Source of the DNA: Streptomyces yatensis
GTDB lineage: Bacteria > Actinomycetota > Actinomycetes > Streptomycetales > Streptomycetaceae
Direction of reading: 5' to 3'
Assembly: GCF_018069625.1 (NCBI RefSeq)
Contig: NZ_CP072941.1
Coordinates: forward strand, 7,502,001 to 7,566,000
DNA: 64,000 bases
In this document: positions 1-7,801 of the stretch, one piece after another
Layout of the letters: the number at the start of each line of letters is the position of its first letter
How positions within the stretch are numbered: the first letter of the stretch is position 1
Made by a program: the position numbers and the translations under genes
The notes under the pieces: generated by a model
The model's database searches: none
Told to the model about the DNA's origin: nothing
What the model saw: the letters and a program-made list of their open reading frames with translations, nothing else

Positions 1-98
1 GACGGACGCCGCGGCCGCTGAGGAACCGCAGGTGGACGCGGGTCGCTGCAGCCAGAACACCTTACGGGCACGGGCCCTTACGTCTTAGGGTGACATGC

Positions 99-860
99 AT
101 GCGAGTCCACGTGGTGAGTGACGTGCATGGCAACAGTGAGGACCTGGAGAAGGCCGGTGACGGGGCGGACGCCCTGATCTGCCTCGGTGACCTCGTGCTC
201 TTCCTCGACTACGCCGATCACTCCCGTGGCATCTTCCCCGACCTCTTCGGGGTCGAGAACGCCGATCGCCTCGTCGAACTGCGCACCGCCCGCCGCTTCG
301 AGGAGGCCCGGGTGTTCGGCGACCGGCTGTGGGCGGGGATCGACCGGCACACGGCCATAGAGTCGGCGATCCGCCGCCAGTACGCCGCGCTCTTCGCCGC
401 GTTCCCCACTCCGACGTACGCCACCTACGGAAATGTCGACATGCCGGCACTGTGGCCGGAGTACGCCCAGTCCGGTACCACCGTCCTCGACGGTGAGCGC
501 GCCGAGATCGGCGGGCTGGTCTTCGGTTTCGTGGGCGGCGGGCTGCGCACCCCCATGCGCACCCCCTACGAGATCGACGACGAGGCCTACGCGGCGAAGA
601 TCGCGGCGCTCGGCGAGGTGGACGTGCTCTGCACCCACATCCCGCCGGATGTGCCCGACCTCTGCTACGACACCGTGGCCCGCCGCTTCGAGCGCGGCAG
701 CGCCGCCCTGCTGGAGGCGATCCACACCGTCCGTCCCAAGTACTCCCTCTTCGGCCATGTCCATCAGCCGCTCGTCCGCCGTATGCGGATCGGCGCCACC
801 GAGTGCGTCAATGTCGGACACTTCGCCTCCTCCGGCACCCCCTGGACCCTGGAGTGGTGA
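99..860 (+). CDS. Metallophosphoesterase, calcineurin-like
   Basis: A 253-residue protein of the calcineurin-like metallophosphoesterase family, which uses a two-metal site to hydrolyse phosphomono- or diesters; the substrate cannot be read from sequence. Visible metal-binding motifs in order are DVHGN at the N-terminus, GDLV, GNVD, a CTH histidine and the C-terminal FGHVHQP. I chose ATG 99 because AGGG lies about 8 bases upstream and the protein then starts directly with strand 1 (MRVHVVSDVHGN). An in-frame GTG at 90 would add three residues. It precedes a START-like gene on the same strand, and nothing nearby names its substrate. Confidence 0.85.
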   Translation: MRVHVVSDVHGNSEDLEKAGDGADALICLGDLVLFLDYADHSRGIFPDLFGVENADRLVELRTARRFEEARVFGDRLWAGIDRHTAIESAIRRQYAALFAAFPTPTYATYGNVDMPALWPEYAQSGTTVLDGERAEIGGLVFGFVGGGLRTPMRTPYEIDDEAYAAKIAALGEVDVLCTHIPPDVPDLCYDTVARRFERGSAALLEAIHTVRPKYSLFGHVHQPLVRRMRIGATECVNVGHFASSGTPWTLEW

Positions 861-926
861 CGCGCGCGCGGTAGCCTTCAGCGGCAGAGAGCTCATGCGG
901 CGGACCGGTACGGAGGAGCCACGGCG

Positions 927-1367
927 ATGGCGGAACACACCAGCTCGAGCATCACGATCGAGGCGGCCCCGGCCGACGTGATGGAGGTGATCGCCGACTT
1001 CGACCGCTACCCGGAGTGGTCCGGTGAGGTGAAGGAGGCCGACATCCTCACCAAGGACGAGCGGGGGCGCGCCGAGCAGGTGCGGATGCTGCTCGACGCC
1101 GGGGCGATCAAGGACGACTACACCCTCCAGTACAGCTGGACCGGAGACGACCAGGTCAACTGGTCCCTGGTCAAGTCCCAGATGCTGCGCACCCTTGACG
1201 GCTCCTACCGGCTGTCGGCGCTCGACGGCGGCAAGAGCACCGAGGTGACGTACCAGCTCACGGTCGACGTCAAGATCCCCATGCTGGGCATGATCAAGCG
1301 CAAGGCCGAGAAGGTCATCATCGACCGCGCGCTGGCGGGCCTGAAGAAGCGCGTCGAGAGCGCCTGA
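927..1367 (+). CDS. SRPBCC/START-like family protein
   Basis: A 146-residue single-domain protein of the SRPBCC (polyketide cyclase/START-like) fold, which binds small hydrophobic ligands in a cavity. The pattern is typical: an N-terminal strand, the helix-grip segment APADVMEVIADFDRYPEWSGEV, and a long amphipathic C-terminal helix ending in GLKKRVE. There is no signal peptide or membrane segment. GGAGGA at 912-917 sits 9 bases before ATG 927. It is 66 bp downstream of the phosphoesterase and is followed by a hairpin, so the two may be co-transcribed. Ligand and role are unknown. Confidence 0.85.
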   Translation: MAEHTSSSITIEAAPADVMEVIADFDRYPEWSGEVKEADILTKDERGRAEQVRMLLDAGAIKDDYTLQYSWTGDDQVNWSLVKSQMLRTLDGSYRLSALDGGKSTEVTYQLTVDVKIPMLGMIKRKAEKVIIDRALAGLKKRVESA

Positions 1368-1372
1368 CCCGG

Positions 1373-1412
1373 GCGGACCACCCGGGCCCCGACGGTGCCC
1401 GGGGTGGTCCGC
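1373..1412 (+). terminator. Hairpin terminator after the START-like gene
   Basis: The arms GCGGACCACCCGGGC (1373-1387) and GCCCGGGGTGGTCCGC (1397-1412) pair almost perfectly, with one bulged G and a 9-base loop, 6 bp after the stop codon. There is no T run, which is usual for Streptomyces terminators. Confidence 0.6.
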
Positions 1413-1493
1413 GGCGCGGGGTACGCTCCGGCCGGGCGGATCATCCAACCCGCGCCGCGCATCTGACGCACCACCCTGCCGGAGGCTCCCTTC

Positions 1494-2855
1494 ATGCGTA
1501 CGGTCCTCGTCACCGGTACCGGCGGCGCGGGCCGCACCACCGTGGCCGCCGCGACCGCCCTCGCCGCCGCCCGTGAGGGGCAGCGGACGCTGCTGCTCAC
1601 CGCCGACCCGGACGGCACCCCCGAGGCGCTGCTCGGCATCCGCGCGCTGCGCACCGCCCCCGGGCGGCCGGCGGACCGGCTGCCGTGGTCCGTACCCGTC
1701 GAGCTCGCCCCGGGGTTGTGGGCCGCGCGGATCATCACGGACGAGTGGTTCCGCGGCGAACTCACCGCCCTGCAGGACCGCGGCCACGGCCTGCTCGACC
1801 TGCTCGGCGCGACCCCGCTGGACGGCGAGGAGCTGACCGCCCTCCCCGGGGTGGAGTCCATCGCGCTGCTGCGCGCCCTGCGCGCCGCCCAGACCGCCCC
1901 GCCCGGCACCGGCTGGGACGTCCTCGTCGTCGACATGCCGCCCGCCCCGGACACCGTCGCACTGCTCGCGCTGCCCGAGCAGCTGCGGCGCTATCTGCGA
2001 CGGCTGCTGCCCGCCGAGCGGCAGGCGGCCCGTGCGCTGCGGCCGATGCTGGCGCAGCTCGCGGGGGTGCCGATGCCCGCGCAGAAGCTGTACGAGACGG
2101 CCGAGCGCTGGGAGCGGGAACTGGCCGCCGTCCAGGGGGTGATCGAATCCGAGGCCACGACGGTACGGCTGGTCGTGGAGCCCGGGCCGCTCGCCGACCG
2201 GGCGCTGCTCACCGCCCGCGCCGGTCTGGCGCTGCACGGCTGCCGGGTGGAGGCGGTGATCGCGAACCGGCTGCTGCCCACCGGCACCTCCGACCCGTGG
2301 CTCGCCGCGCTCTCCGGCCAGCAGCAGGACGCGCTCAAGGAGCTGTACGAGCAGTGGGCGCCCGCCGTCCCGGTCCGTGAGCTGCCGCATCTGGGCCGCG
2401 ATCCGCACGGTGTCGGCGATCCGCACGGTGTCGGCGACCCGCACGGTGTCGGCGACCCGCGGGGCGCGGAGCCGCGGCCCGGGGAGGACGGTGGGGCCGG
2501 TGGGGACGGTGGGGAAGCCCAGCGCGCCCCGGCCGGGCTCGCCGCGCTCGCCGGGGCCGTCGGGGCCCCCGGGGCGCGGCCCGACCGCCCCGCCCCCGAC
2601 CCCTGGACCGTCGAGGACCGGCTGGCCGACGACGGGGTGCTGCTGTGGCGGCTGCCGCTGCCCGGAGCCGACCGCGACGGGCTCGGGCTGGTGCGCCGGG
2701 GCGACGAACTGATCGTCTCCGTCGGCCCGTTCCACCGGGTGCTGCCGCTGCCGTCCGCCCTGCGCCGCTGCACGGTCTCCGGCGCCGGGCTGCGCGACGG
2801 ATGGCTCCAGGTGCGCTTCACCCCCGACCCCGACCTGTGGCCGAAGCGGCTCTGA
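1494..2855 (+). CDS. ArsA/GET3-like ATPase with altered P-loop
   Basis: A 453-residue protein of the ArsA/GET3 (deviant Walker A) ATPase superfamily. The P-loop region reads TGTGGAGRTT at residues 7-16. The signature lysine of KGGxGKT is missing and the P-loop lysine is arginine (R14), so ordinary ATP hydrolysis is doubtful. A switch-like VVDMPPAPDT segment follows. The last 75 residues (LLWRLPLPG to WPKRL) look like the ArsA-associated HSP20-like domain. Between them is a linker with a hexapeptide repeat (DPHGVG, three copies). I recall similar R-containing copies in other Streptomyces (SCO2128 type), so the change looks fixed in the family. No arsenic genes are nearby, and a role in arsenite efflux or tail-anchored protein delivery is not supported. 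Confidence 0.8.
   Translation: MRTVLVTGTGGAGRTTVAAATALAAAREGQRTLLLTADPDGTPEALLGIRALRTAPGRPADRLPWSVPVELAPGLWAARIITDEWFRGELTALQDRGHGLLDLLGATPLDGEELTALPGVESIALLRALRAAQTAPPGTGWDVLVVDMPPAPDTVALLALPEQLRRYLRRLLPAERQAARALRPMLAQLAGVPMPAQKLYETAERWERELAAVQGVIESEATTVRLVVEPGPLADRALLTARAGLALHGCRVEAVIANRLLPTGTSDPWLAALSGQQQDALKELYEQWAPAVPVRELPHLGRDPHGVGDPHGVGDPHGVGDPRGAEPRPGEDGGAGGDGGEAQRAPAGLAALAGAVGAPGARPDRPAPDPWTVEDRLADDGVLLWRLPLPGADRDGLGLVRRGDELIVSVGPFHRVLPLPSALRRCTVSGAGLRDGWLQVRFTPDPDLWPKRL
2400..2453 (+). repeat. 18-bp in-frame tandem repeat (DPHGVG x3)
   Basis: Three 18-bp units (2400-2417, 2418-2435, 2436-2453) with consensus GATCCGCACGGTGTCGGC encode repeated DPHGVG in the linker of the ArsA-like protein. 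A degenerate fourth unit begins at 2454. The unit length keeps the frame. Confidence 0.9.
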
Positions 2856-3023
2856 CCGCGGCTCCGGCTCCGGCCGGTCCGGGTCCCCGGCTCCGGCCGG
2901 TCCCCGGCTCCCGTCCTGGCCGGTCCCGGGCTCTGACCCCGCCCCCCTCCTTCGGGTAACGTCGGTCACAAGCCCGGATGAACGTCACCGGGCAGCCAGC
3001 ATTCCCCGCCGCAGGAGTTCGCC

Positions 3024-3497
3024 ATGAGCGATGCCACCGAGCGCCCCGCAGAGCCCCCGCTCACCGATGTACCGGTCACCGAGCTGGATCCCGACGCCTG
3101 GGAGCAGGCGTGTGCGGAGGACCTCGCCGCCGAGCGGGCCAGGCGGCGGGCCCGGCAGACCGCCGAGGAGCCGGGGAGCGTCGCCGAGGAGTTCCTCAAG
3201 CTGGCCGACGCGCTCGCCGACAAGGTCGCCGGGCTCCAGGCGCCGCTCGCCGGGACGGCGGTTCAAGGGGCCGTACAACAATTGATCGAACAGGCGAAGG
3301 CCGCCGCGGAACCGGTCATAGAGCGCAATCCAGACGTTTTCGAACACCTCGCCAGCGCCGGATCCGAACTGCTCGCCGCCTATCGCGCCGCCGTGACCGG
3401 CCAGGAGCGGCGCTGGACCCAGGGCGCCGAGGGCGGCACCAAAGATCACGGCAAAGAATCCGAGAGTTCGAGTAGTGAACACATCGACCTCGACTGA
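3024..3497 (+). CDS. DUF5304-type conserved actinobacterial protein
   Basis: A 157-residue acidic protein of a family restricted, as far as I recall, to actinomycetes (DUF5304). There is no enzyme motif. The middle (about residues 50-125) is predicted helical (EEFLKLADALADKVAG, VQQLIEQAKAAAEPVIE), and the ends are charged and probably disordered, closing with a serine-rich SESSSSEHIDLD tail. It has no membrane segment. AGGAG lies 8 bases before ATG 3024. It sits 57 bp upstream of glucokinase in the same orientation, as in S. coelicolor (SCO2127-SCO2126), so co-expression with glkA is likely, but its function is not known to me. Confidence 0.75.
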   Translation: MSDATERPAEPPLTDVPVTELDPDAWEQACAEDLAAERARRRARQTAEEPGSVAEEFLKLADALADKVAGLQAPLAGTAVQGAVQQLIEQAKAAAEPVIERNPDVFEHLASAGSELLAAYRAAVTGQERRWTQGAEGGTKDHGKESESSSSEHIDLD

Positions 3498-3554
3498 GCG
3501 CCACCTCCGGTACCGTTAGCCTCGGCGGGGTTCGACCAAATAACTGAGGGACTC

Positions 3555-4496
3555 ATGGGACTCACCATCGGCGTCGACATCGGCGGTACGAAGATCGCGG
3601 CCGGCGTGGTCGACGAAGAGGGCTCGATTCTCGAGACGAGCCAGGTTTCGACCCCGCAGACTCCCGAGGGAGTCGTTGACGCCATCGCGGACGCGGTGCG
3701 CATCGTCAGCGAGGGACACGAGATCGAGGCCGTCGGCATCGGCGCGGCCGGATATGTGGACGACAAGCGCGCCACCGTGCTCTTCGCGCCCAACATCAAC
3801 TGGCGGCACGAGGCGCTCAAGGACAAGGTCGAACAGCGCGTCGGCCTGCCCGTCGTGGTGGAGAACGACGCCAACGCCGCCGCCTGGGGCGAATACCGCT
3901 TCGGCGCCGGGGTCGGCCATGACGACGTCGTGTGCATCACGCTCGGCACCGGCCTCGGCGGCGGCATCATCATCGGCGGCAAGCTGCACCGCGGCCGCTT
4001 CGGCGTCGCGGCCGAGTTCGGCCACATAAGGGTCGTCCCCGACGGTCTGCTGTGCGGCTGCGGCAGCCAGGGCTGCTGGGAGCAGTACGCCTCCGGCCGT
4101 GCGCTGGTCCGCTACGCCCGGCAGCGCGCCGCCGCCACCCCGGAGAACGCCACGGTCCTCCTCGGCCTGGGCGACGGCACCGCCGAGGGCATCGAGGGCA
4201 AGCACATCAGCGACGCCGCCCGCCAGGGCGACCCGGTGGCCATCGACTCCTTCCGTGAGCTGGCCCGCTGGGCCGGCGCCGGGCTGGCCGACCTCGCCTC
4301 GCTCTTCGACCCCTCGGCGTTCATCGTCGGCGGCGGGGTCTCCGACGAGGGCGATCTGGTCCTGGAGCCGATCCGCAAGTCCTTCCGGCGCTGGCTGGTC
4401 GGCAATCAGTGGCGTCCGCACGCCCAGGTGCTCGCCGCCCAGCTCGGCGGCAAGGCCGGGCTCGTCGGCGCCGCCGACCTGGCCCGCCAGGGCTGA
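3555..4496 (+). CDS. glkA: Glucokinase, ROK family
   Basis: ATP-dependent phosphorylation of cytosolic glucose to glucose 6-phosphate. In Streptomyces this enzyme is also the main mediator of glucose repression. The protein is 313 residues, the normal ROK length. Visible features are the phosphate-binding GVDIGGTK (6-13), catalytic Asp105 in ENDANAAAWGE, and the ROK zinc site formed by His157 with Cys167, Cys169 and Cys174 in CGCGSQGCWE. There is no N-terminal helix-turn-helix, so it is a kinase and not a ROK repressor. GAGGGACT lies just before ATG 3555. Phosphofructokinase is 6 kb downstream. Confidence 0.95.
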   Translation: MGLTIGVDIGGTKIAAGVVDEEGSILETSQVSTPQTPEGVVDAIADAVRIVSEGHEIEAVGIGAAGYVDDKRATVLFAPNINWRHEALKDKVEQRVGLPVVVENDANAAAWGEYRFGAGVGHDDVVCITLGTGLGGGIIIGGKLHRGRFGVAAEFGHIRVVPDGLLCGCGSQGCWEQYASGRALVRYARQRAAATPENATVLLGLGDGTAEGIEGKHISDAARQGDPVAIDSFRELARWAGAGLADLASLFDPSAFIVGGGVSDEGDLVLEPIRKSFRRWLVGNQWRPHAQVLAAQLGGKAGLVGAADLARQG

Positions 4497-4521
4497 GCGG
4501 CCAGGGGGGGGAAGCGTCATC

Positions 4522-5340
4522 GTGCCGCTCGCGGACCTGCCCGGATCCACCACCGACCCGGACGCGGCCGTGGTGCGGGTGCTCAGCTACAACATCCGCT
4601 CGATGCGGGACGACCGCGAGGCGCTGGCCCGGGTGATCCGGGCCTGCACCCCCGATGTCGTCTGCGTCCAGGAGGCGCCGCGCTTCTTCCGCTGGCGCAA
4701 GGCCGCCGCCTGGCTGGCCCGGGAGACCGGCCTCGTCTACACCACGGGCGGGGCCCCCGCCGCCGGCCCGATGATCCTCACCTCGCTGCGCGCCCATGTG
4801 GAGCACGCCGAGGACACCCTGCTGCCCCGTGTGCCCGGGCTGCACCGGCGCGGTTTCGCGACCGCCGTGCTGCGCTTCGGCGGCGGCCACCGCGACACCG
4901 GCGCCCGGAAGAGCGGGGAGGGCACCCCGGAGAGCGCCGACGGCGTCCGGCTCGGCGTGGTCAGCTGCCATCTGAGCCTCGCGGAGGCCGAGCGCTACGA
5001 GCAGGCCGGGCTGCTGCTGGACCACCTGGCCGCGCTGGACGTCCCGTACGCCATCGCGGCCGGAGACATCAACGACCGGCCGGACGGCCTCGCCTTCCGC
5101 CGGATCGCGGGCAAGCTGCGGGACGGCTGGGCCACCGAGCCCTGGGGGAGCGAGGCCACCTCGAACCCCAGGAACCCGCATCAGCGGATCGACGCCGTCT
5201 TCGCCTCCGAGGGCGTCGAGATCATCGGCTGTGGGGTCCCGACCGGGCTGCCCGGCGTCACCGACGAGGACCTCCTGGCGGCCACGGACCACCTTCCGGT
5301 GCTGGCCGCCCTCCGGCTGCCCCGCGTCGCCCCGGTCTGA
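4522..5340 (+). CDS. Endonuclease/exonuclease/phosphatase-fold protein
   Basis: A 272-residue protein of the EEP (DNase I-like) phosphodiesterase superfamily. It shows LSYNIRS near the N-terminus, PDVVCVQEAPRF with the metal-binding Glu, an internal histidine in SCHLS, GDINDRP with the catalytic Asp/Asn, and the closing ATDHLPV histidine. The substrate (DNA, phosphoinositide-like or sphingomyelin-like) cannot be assigned. There is no signal peptide, so it acts in the cytosol. The frame is open much further upstream but that part is the shadow of glkA. GTG 4522 has a G-rich Shine-Dalgarno (GGGGGGGGAAG) 7 bases upstream and is 25 bp after the glkA stop. The loop KSGEGTPESADG is a non-conserved insertion. 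Confidence 0.8.
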   Translation: MPLADLPGSTTDPDAAVVRVLSYNIRSMRDDREALARVIRACTPDVVCVQEAPRFFRWRKAAAWLARETGLVYTTGGAPAAGPMILTSLRAHVEHAEDTLLPRVPGLHRRGFATAVLRFGGGHRDTGARKSGEGTPESADGVRLGVVSCHLSLAEAERYEQAGLLLDHLAALDVPYAIAAGDINDRPDGLAFRRIAGKLRDGWATEPWGSEATSNPRNPHQRIDAVFASEGVEIIGCGVPTGLPGVTDEDLLAATDHLPVLAALRLPRVAPV

Positions 5341-5401
5341 GGCCCGATCGCCCCCGGGCGGAGCCGGAGCCGGGACGCCCGGCCCCGGAGCCCCGGGGTC
5401 A

Positions 5402-5488
5402 GACGACTGCGGCCCGCCGTCATCAGACGACGGCGCCGCGCCCGGGACGACTGCAGCCCGCCGTCAGACGACGGCGCCGCGCCCCGGG
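5402..5488. repeat. Imperfect direct repeat between convergent genes
   Basis: Two copies of a roughly 43-bp sequence starting GACGACTGC (5402-5445 and 5446-5488) differ by a 3-bp gap and a few substitutions. Each contains GCCGTC/GACGGC arms that could form a small hairpin. The second copy includes the last codons of the - strand gene ending at 5464, so the duplication altered the 3' end of that gene or arose from it. Confidence 0.75.
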
Positions 5489-6108
5489 TCCTCGTCCTCT
5501 TCCTCGTCGTCGTCCTTCATCCGCATCACCAGCGTGACGAAGCCGCCCAGGAAACCCCCGACGCCCAGCGTCGCGATCCACCAGACCATCTCCACCTGGA
5601 ACAGCACCACACCGAGCAGCAGCAGCGGCCCGCCCAGCACGCCCAGCCAGGCGAAGCGGGAGGTGGTGTCGGACTCGGGGAGCGGAGGCGGCTCGGGCGG
5701 GACGAAATGGCCCTCGTCGGTCTCGTCGAAGTCGTCCTCGGACGGCTCCTCGGGCTCCCAGTCGCGGGGGCCCACGCCCGGGGCGTAGACGATGAAGCCG
5801 CCCACCGGCTTGCCGGTCTTGTCGGTCTTGGTCAGCCCGGCCGTCGCCGCCCCGCCGATGGCCTCGCCGTCACCGGGTCCTTCGCGGTCGGTGTCGGTGT
5901 CGGGGTCGGTGCCGGTGTCGTCGTCCGCCGCGGACGGGCGGTCCTGGTCCCGCTCCCGCTCCTCGCCGAGGTTCTCGGCGGCGGGCCATCGCTCGGCGCC
6001 GGGAGGGTCCTGCGGCTCCTCCCCGTACGCGGCGACGATGGCGGCGAAGGCGGCGTCGTCATCGCGCCGCGCGTCCGCCTCGTTCTCATTCGAGTCGCGC
6101 TCAGCCAC
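5464..6108 (-). CDS. Conserved membrane protein with acidic N-terminus
   Basis: A 214-residue protein of unknown function. Residues 1-140 are strongly acidic and low complexity (repeated D, E and P, including an alternating DTDPDTDTD run). A conserved-looking block GKPVGGFIVYAPGVGPRDWEPEEPS follows. Two membrane segments come next (about FAWLGVLGGPLLLLGVVLF and VWWIATLGVGGFLGGFVTL), and a very acidic tail (DDDEEEDED) closes it. GTG 6108 overlaps the stop codon of the upstream alpha/beta hydrolase by 8 bp, so translation is probably coupled. I recall the same pair in S. coelicolor (SCO2124/SCO2123). No enzymatic motif is visible. Confidence 0.75.
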   Translation of the reverse strand: MAERDSNENEADARRDDDAAFAAIVAAYGEEPQDPPGAERWPAAENLGEERERDQDRPSAADDDTGTDPDTDTDREGPGDGEAIGGAATAGLTKTDKTGKPVGGFIVYAPGVGPRDWEPEEPSEDDFDETDEGHFVPPEPPPLPESDTTSRFAWLGVLGGPLLLLGVVLFQVEMVWWIATLGVGGFLGGFVTLVMRMKDDDEEEDEDPGRGAVV

Positions 6109-6922
6109 TGGCCGCCGCCCCCTCCTTCCCGCTTCCCTTCCCTAGGTCGGTCCGGGTGTCGGTGTCCTCACCCATACCCGCCGTCAGCCGGGTGATGAAC
6201 GTGTCCGTCTCCTCGAAGATGAACTCGGCGTCATGGTCCAGGGTCGCCACGTGGAAGCTGCGCTCCAGCAGCCGCTCGGTGACGTCCCGCGAGGACACCT
6301 GACTCAGGATGCGCTCGGAGTCGGCCGGCGGCACCACATGGTCCTGCGGGCTGTGCATCACCAGCAGCGGCTGGGTCACCTGGGGCAGTTCGGCGTCGAC
6401 CACCCGGTAGAAGCGGCGCATCGAGTGCACGGCGTGCAGCGGCATCCGGTCGTAGCCCGACTCCTGCGCCCCCGGCTTGGCGATATCGCTCACGATGCCC
6501 TTCACCGAGGGCACCAGATGCCGCAGCACCGGAAGGGCCACGGCCAGCGGATCGTGGATGCGGTTGGCCGGATTCACCAGGGCCAGGCCGCTGATCTCCG
6601 CGCCGTGCTGGGCGGCCAGCCGCAGCGCCAGCGCCCCGCCCATCGACAGACCGCAGACGAACACCCGCTCGCAGGCCCGGATCAGCGATCGCAGCTCGCG
6701 GTCCACCTCCGCGTACCAGTCCTGCCAGCCGGTGACGGCGAGGTCCTGCCAGCGGGTGCCGTGGCCGGGAAGCAGCGGCAGTGAGACGGTCAGACCACGG
6801 GCCGCGAGATGGTCGGCCCAGGGCCGCACGGACTGCGGGGAACCGGTGAAGCCGTGACAGACGAGGACGCCGATCTCTCCGCCGTCATGGCGGAACGGCT
6901 CGGCTCCGGGCAGGAGCGGCAC
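6101..6922 (-). CDS. Alpha/beta hydrolase, esterase/lipase family
   Basis: A 273-residue serine hydrolase resembling carboxylesterases and monoacylglycerol lipases of the Est30 type. It shows an oxyanion motif HGFTGSPQS, the nucleophile elbow GLSMGG, an Asp in HSPQDHVVPP and the catalytic His in RSFHVATLDHD. It lacks a signal peptide and ends in a low-complexity GKGSGKEG tail. I chose GTG 6922 because GGAG lies 7 bases upstream and the protein then starts MPLLPGAEPF; adjacent GTG 6925 and ATG 6985 are alternatives. It is divergent from the PlsC gene and translationally coupled to the membrane protein below it. The lipid neighbours suggest a lipid ester substrate, but this is inference. Confidence 0.85.
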   Translation of the reverse strand: MPLLPGAEPFRHDGGEIGVLVCHGFTGSPQSVRPWADHLAARGLTVSLPLLPGHGTRWQDLAVTGWQDWYAEVDRELRSLIRACERVFVCGLSMGGALALRLAAQHGAEISGLALVNPANRIHDPLAVALPVLRHLVPSVKGIVSDIAKPGAQESGYDRMPLHAVHSMRRFYRVVDAELPQVTQPLLVMHSPQDHVVPPADSERILSQVSSRDVTERLLERSFHVATLDHDAEFIFEETDTFITRLTAGMGEDTDTRTDLGKGSGKEGAAASG

Positions 6923-7033
6923 CACGGATCTCCGTTCACTGGGGAAGCGGGTATCGAGGTCCTCAGCGTACGCGGCGCGCCGCATACGGGGTAGGCAGGT
7001 TAAGGTCTCCTCGTCGGATACAGGAGGTCCCGG

Positions 7034-7774
7034 TTGTTCTACGGCGCTATGAAGCTGTCGGTGGGTGGCGCGTTGAAGCTCACCTTCCGGCCCTGGGTCG
7101 AGGGGTTGGAGAACGTCCCCGCCGAGGGGCCGGCCATCCTCGCGAGCAACCACCTCTCCTTCTCCGATTCCTTCTTCCTGCCCGCGATGCTCGACCGGAA
7201 GGTCACCTTCATCGCCAAGCAGGAGTACTTCACCACCCCCGGGGTCAAGGGGCGGCTGACGGCGGCCTTCTTCAAGGGCGTCGGCCAACTCCCGGTGGAC
7301 CGCTCGGGTTCGCGCGGCGCCGGCGAGGCCGCCATCAAGGCGGGCATCGAGGTGATCAAGCGGGGTGAGCTCTTCGGCATCTACCCCGAGGGCACCCGCT
7401 CGCCCGACGGACGGCTCTACCGGGGCAAGCCGGGCGGCCTGGCCCGGGTCGCGCTCGCGACCGGTGCGCCGGTGCTCCCCGTGGCGATGATCGACACCGA
7501 GAAGATCCAGCCCCCCGGCAAGGTCATGCCCAAGCTGATGCGGCCCGGTATCCGGATCGGCAAGCCGCTGGACTTCAGCCGCTACCACGGCATGGACGGC
7601 GACCGCTTCATCCTGCGCTCGGTGACCGACGAGGTCATGTACGAGATCATGAAGCTCTCCGGCCAGGAGTACGTGGACGTCTACGCGACCGCCGCCAAGC
7701 GGCAGATTGCGGACGCGGAGGCGGCCCGTAAGGCGGCCGAGAAGGAGAAGGACAAACACAAGTCCGGCGCCTAG
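7034..7774 (+). CDS. 1-acyl-glycerol-3-phosphate acyltransferase (PlsC-like)
   Basis: A 246-residue member of the PlsC family, which transfers a fatty acyl chain to lysophosphatidic acid at the membrane to make phosphatidic acid. The acyltransferase HX4D motif is present as NHLSFSD (His40, Asp45), followed by a PVDRSG-type motif, the substrate-binding YPEGTRSPDG and a VLPVAM motif. The C-terminus is a lysine/alanine-rich helix. The start is TTG 7034: AGGAGG at 7022-7027 is 6 bases upstream, while the next ATG (7049) is too far away. It lies 27 bp before macS, so it may share a transcript with the two-component genes. Another lipid acceptor is possible. Confidence 0.88.
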   Translation: MFYGAMKLSVGGALKLTFRPWVEGLENVPAEGPAILASNHLSFSDSFFLPAMLDRKVTFIAKQEYFTTPGVKGRLTAAFFKGVGQLPVDRSGSRGAGEAAIKAGIEVIKRGELFGIYPEGTRSPDGRLYRGKPGGLARVALATGAPVLPVAMIDTEKIQPPGKVMPKLMRPGIRIGKPLDFSRYHGMDGDRFILRSVTDEVMYEIMKLSGQEYVDVYATAAKRQIADAEAARKAAEKEKDKHKSGA

Positions 7775-7801
7775 CCGCGCCGCACCGGGGGGTGGGGGAC
7801 G

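Noticed and set aside
2..88. Open + strand frame ending at TAG 86-88, possibly the end of an upstream gene
   Set aside because: Only 28 codons are visible and none resembles a known C-terminus, so I cannot separate it from chance.
78..2969. Very long open frame on the - strand (963 codons)
   Set aside because: It is antisense to four well-supported genes, has low-complexity composition and no recognisable domain. Such frames are expected opposite high-G+C genes with strong third-position bias. Many similar long shadows across the window were rejected for the same reason.
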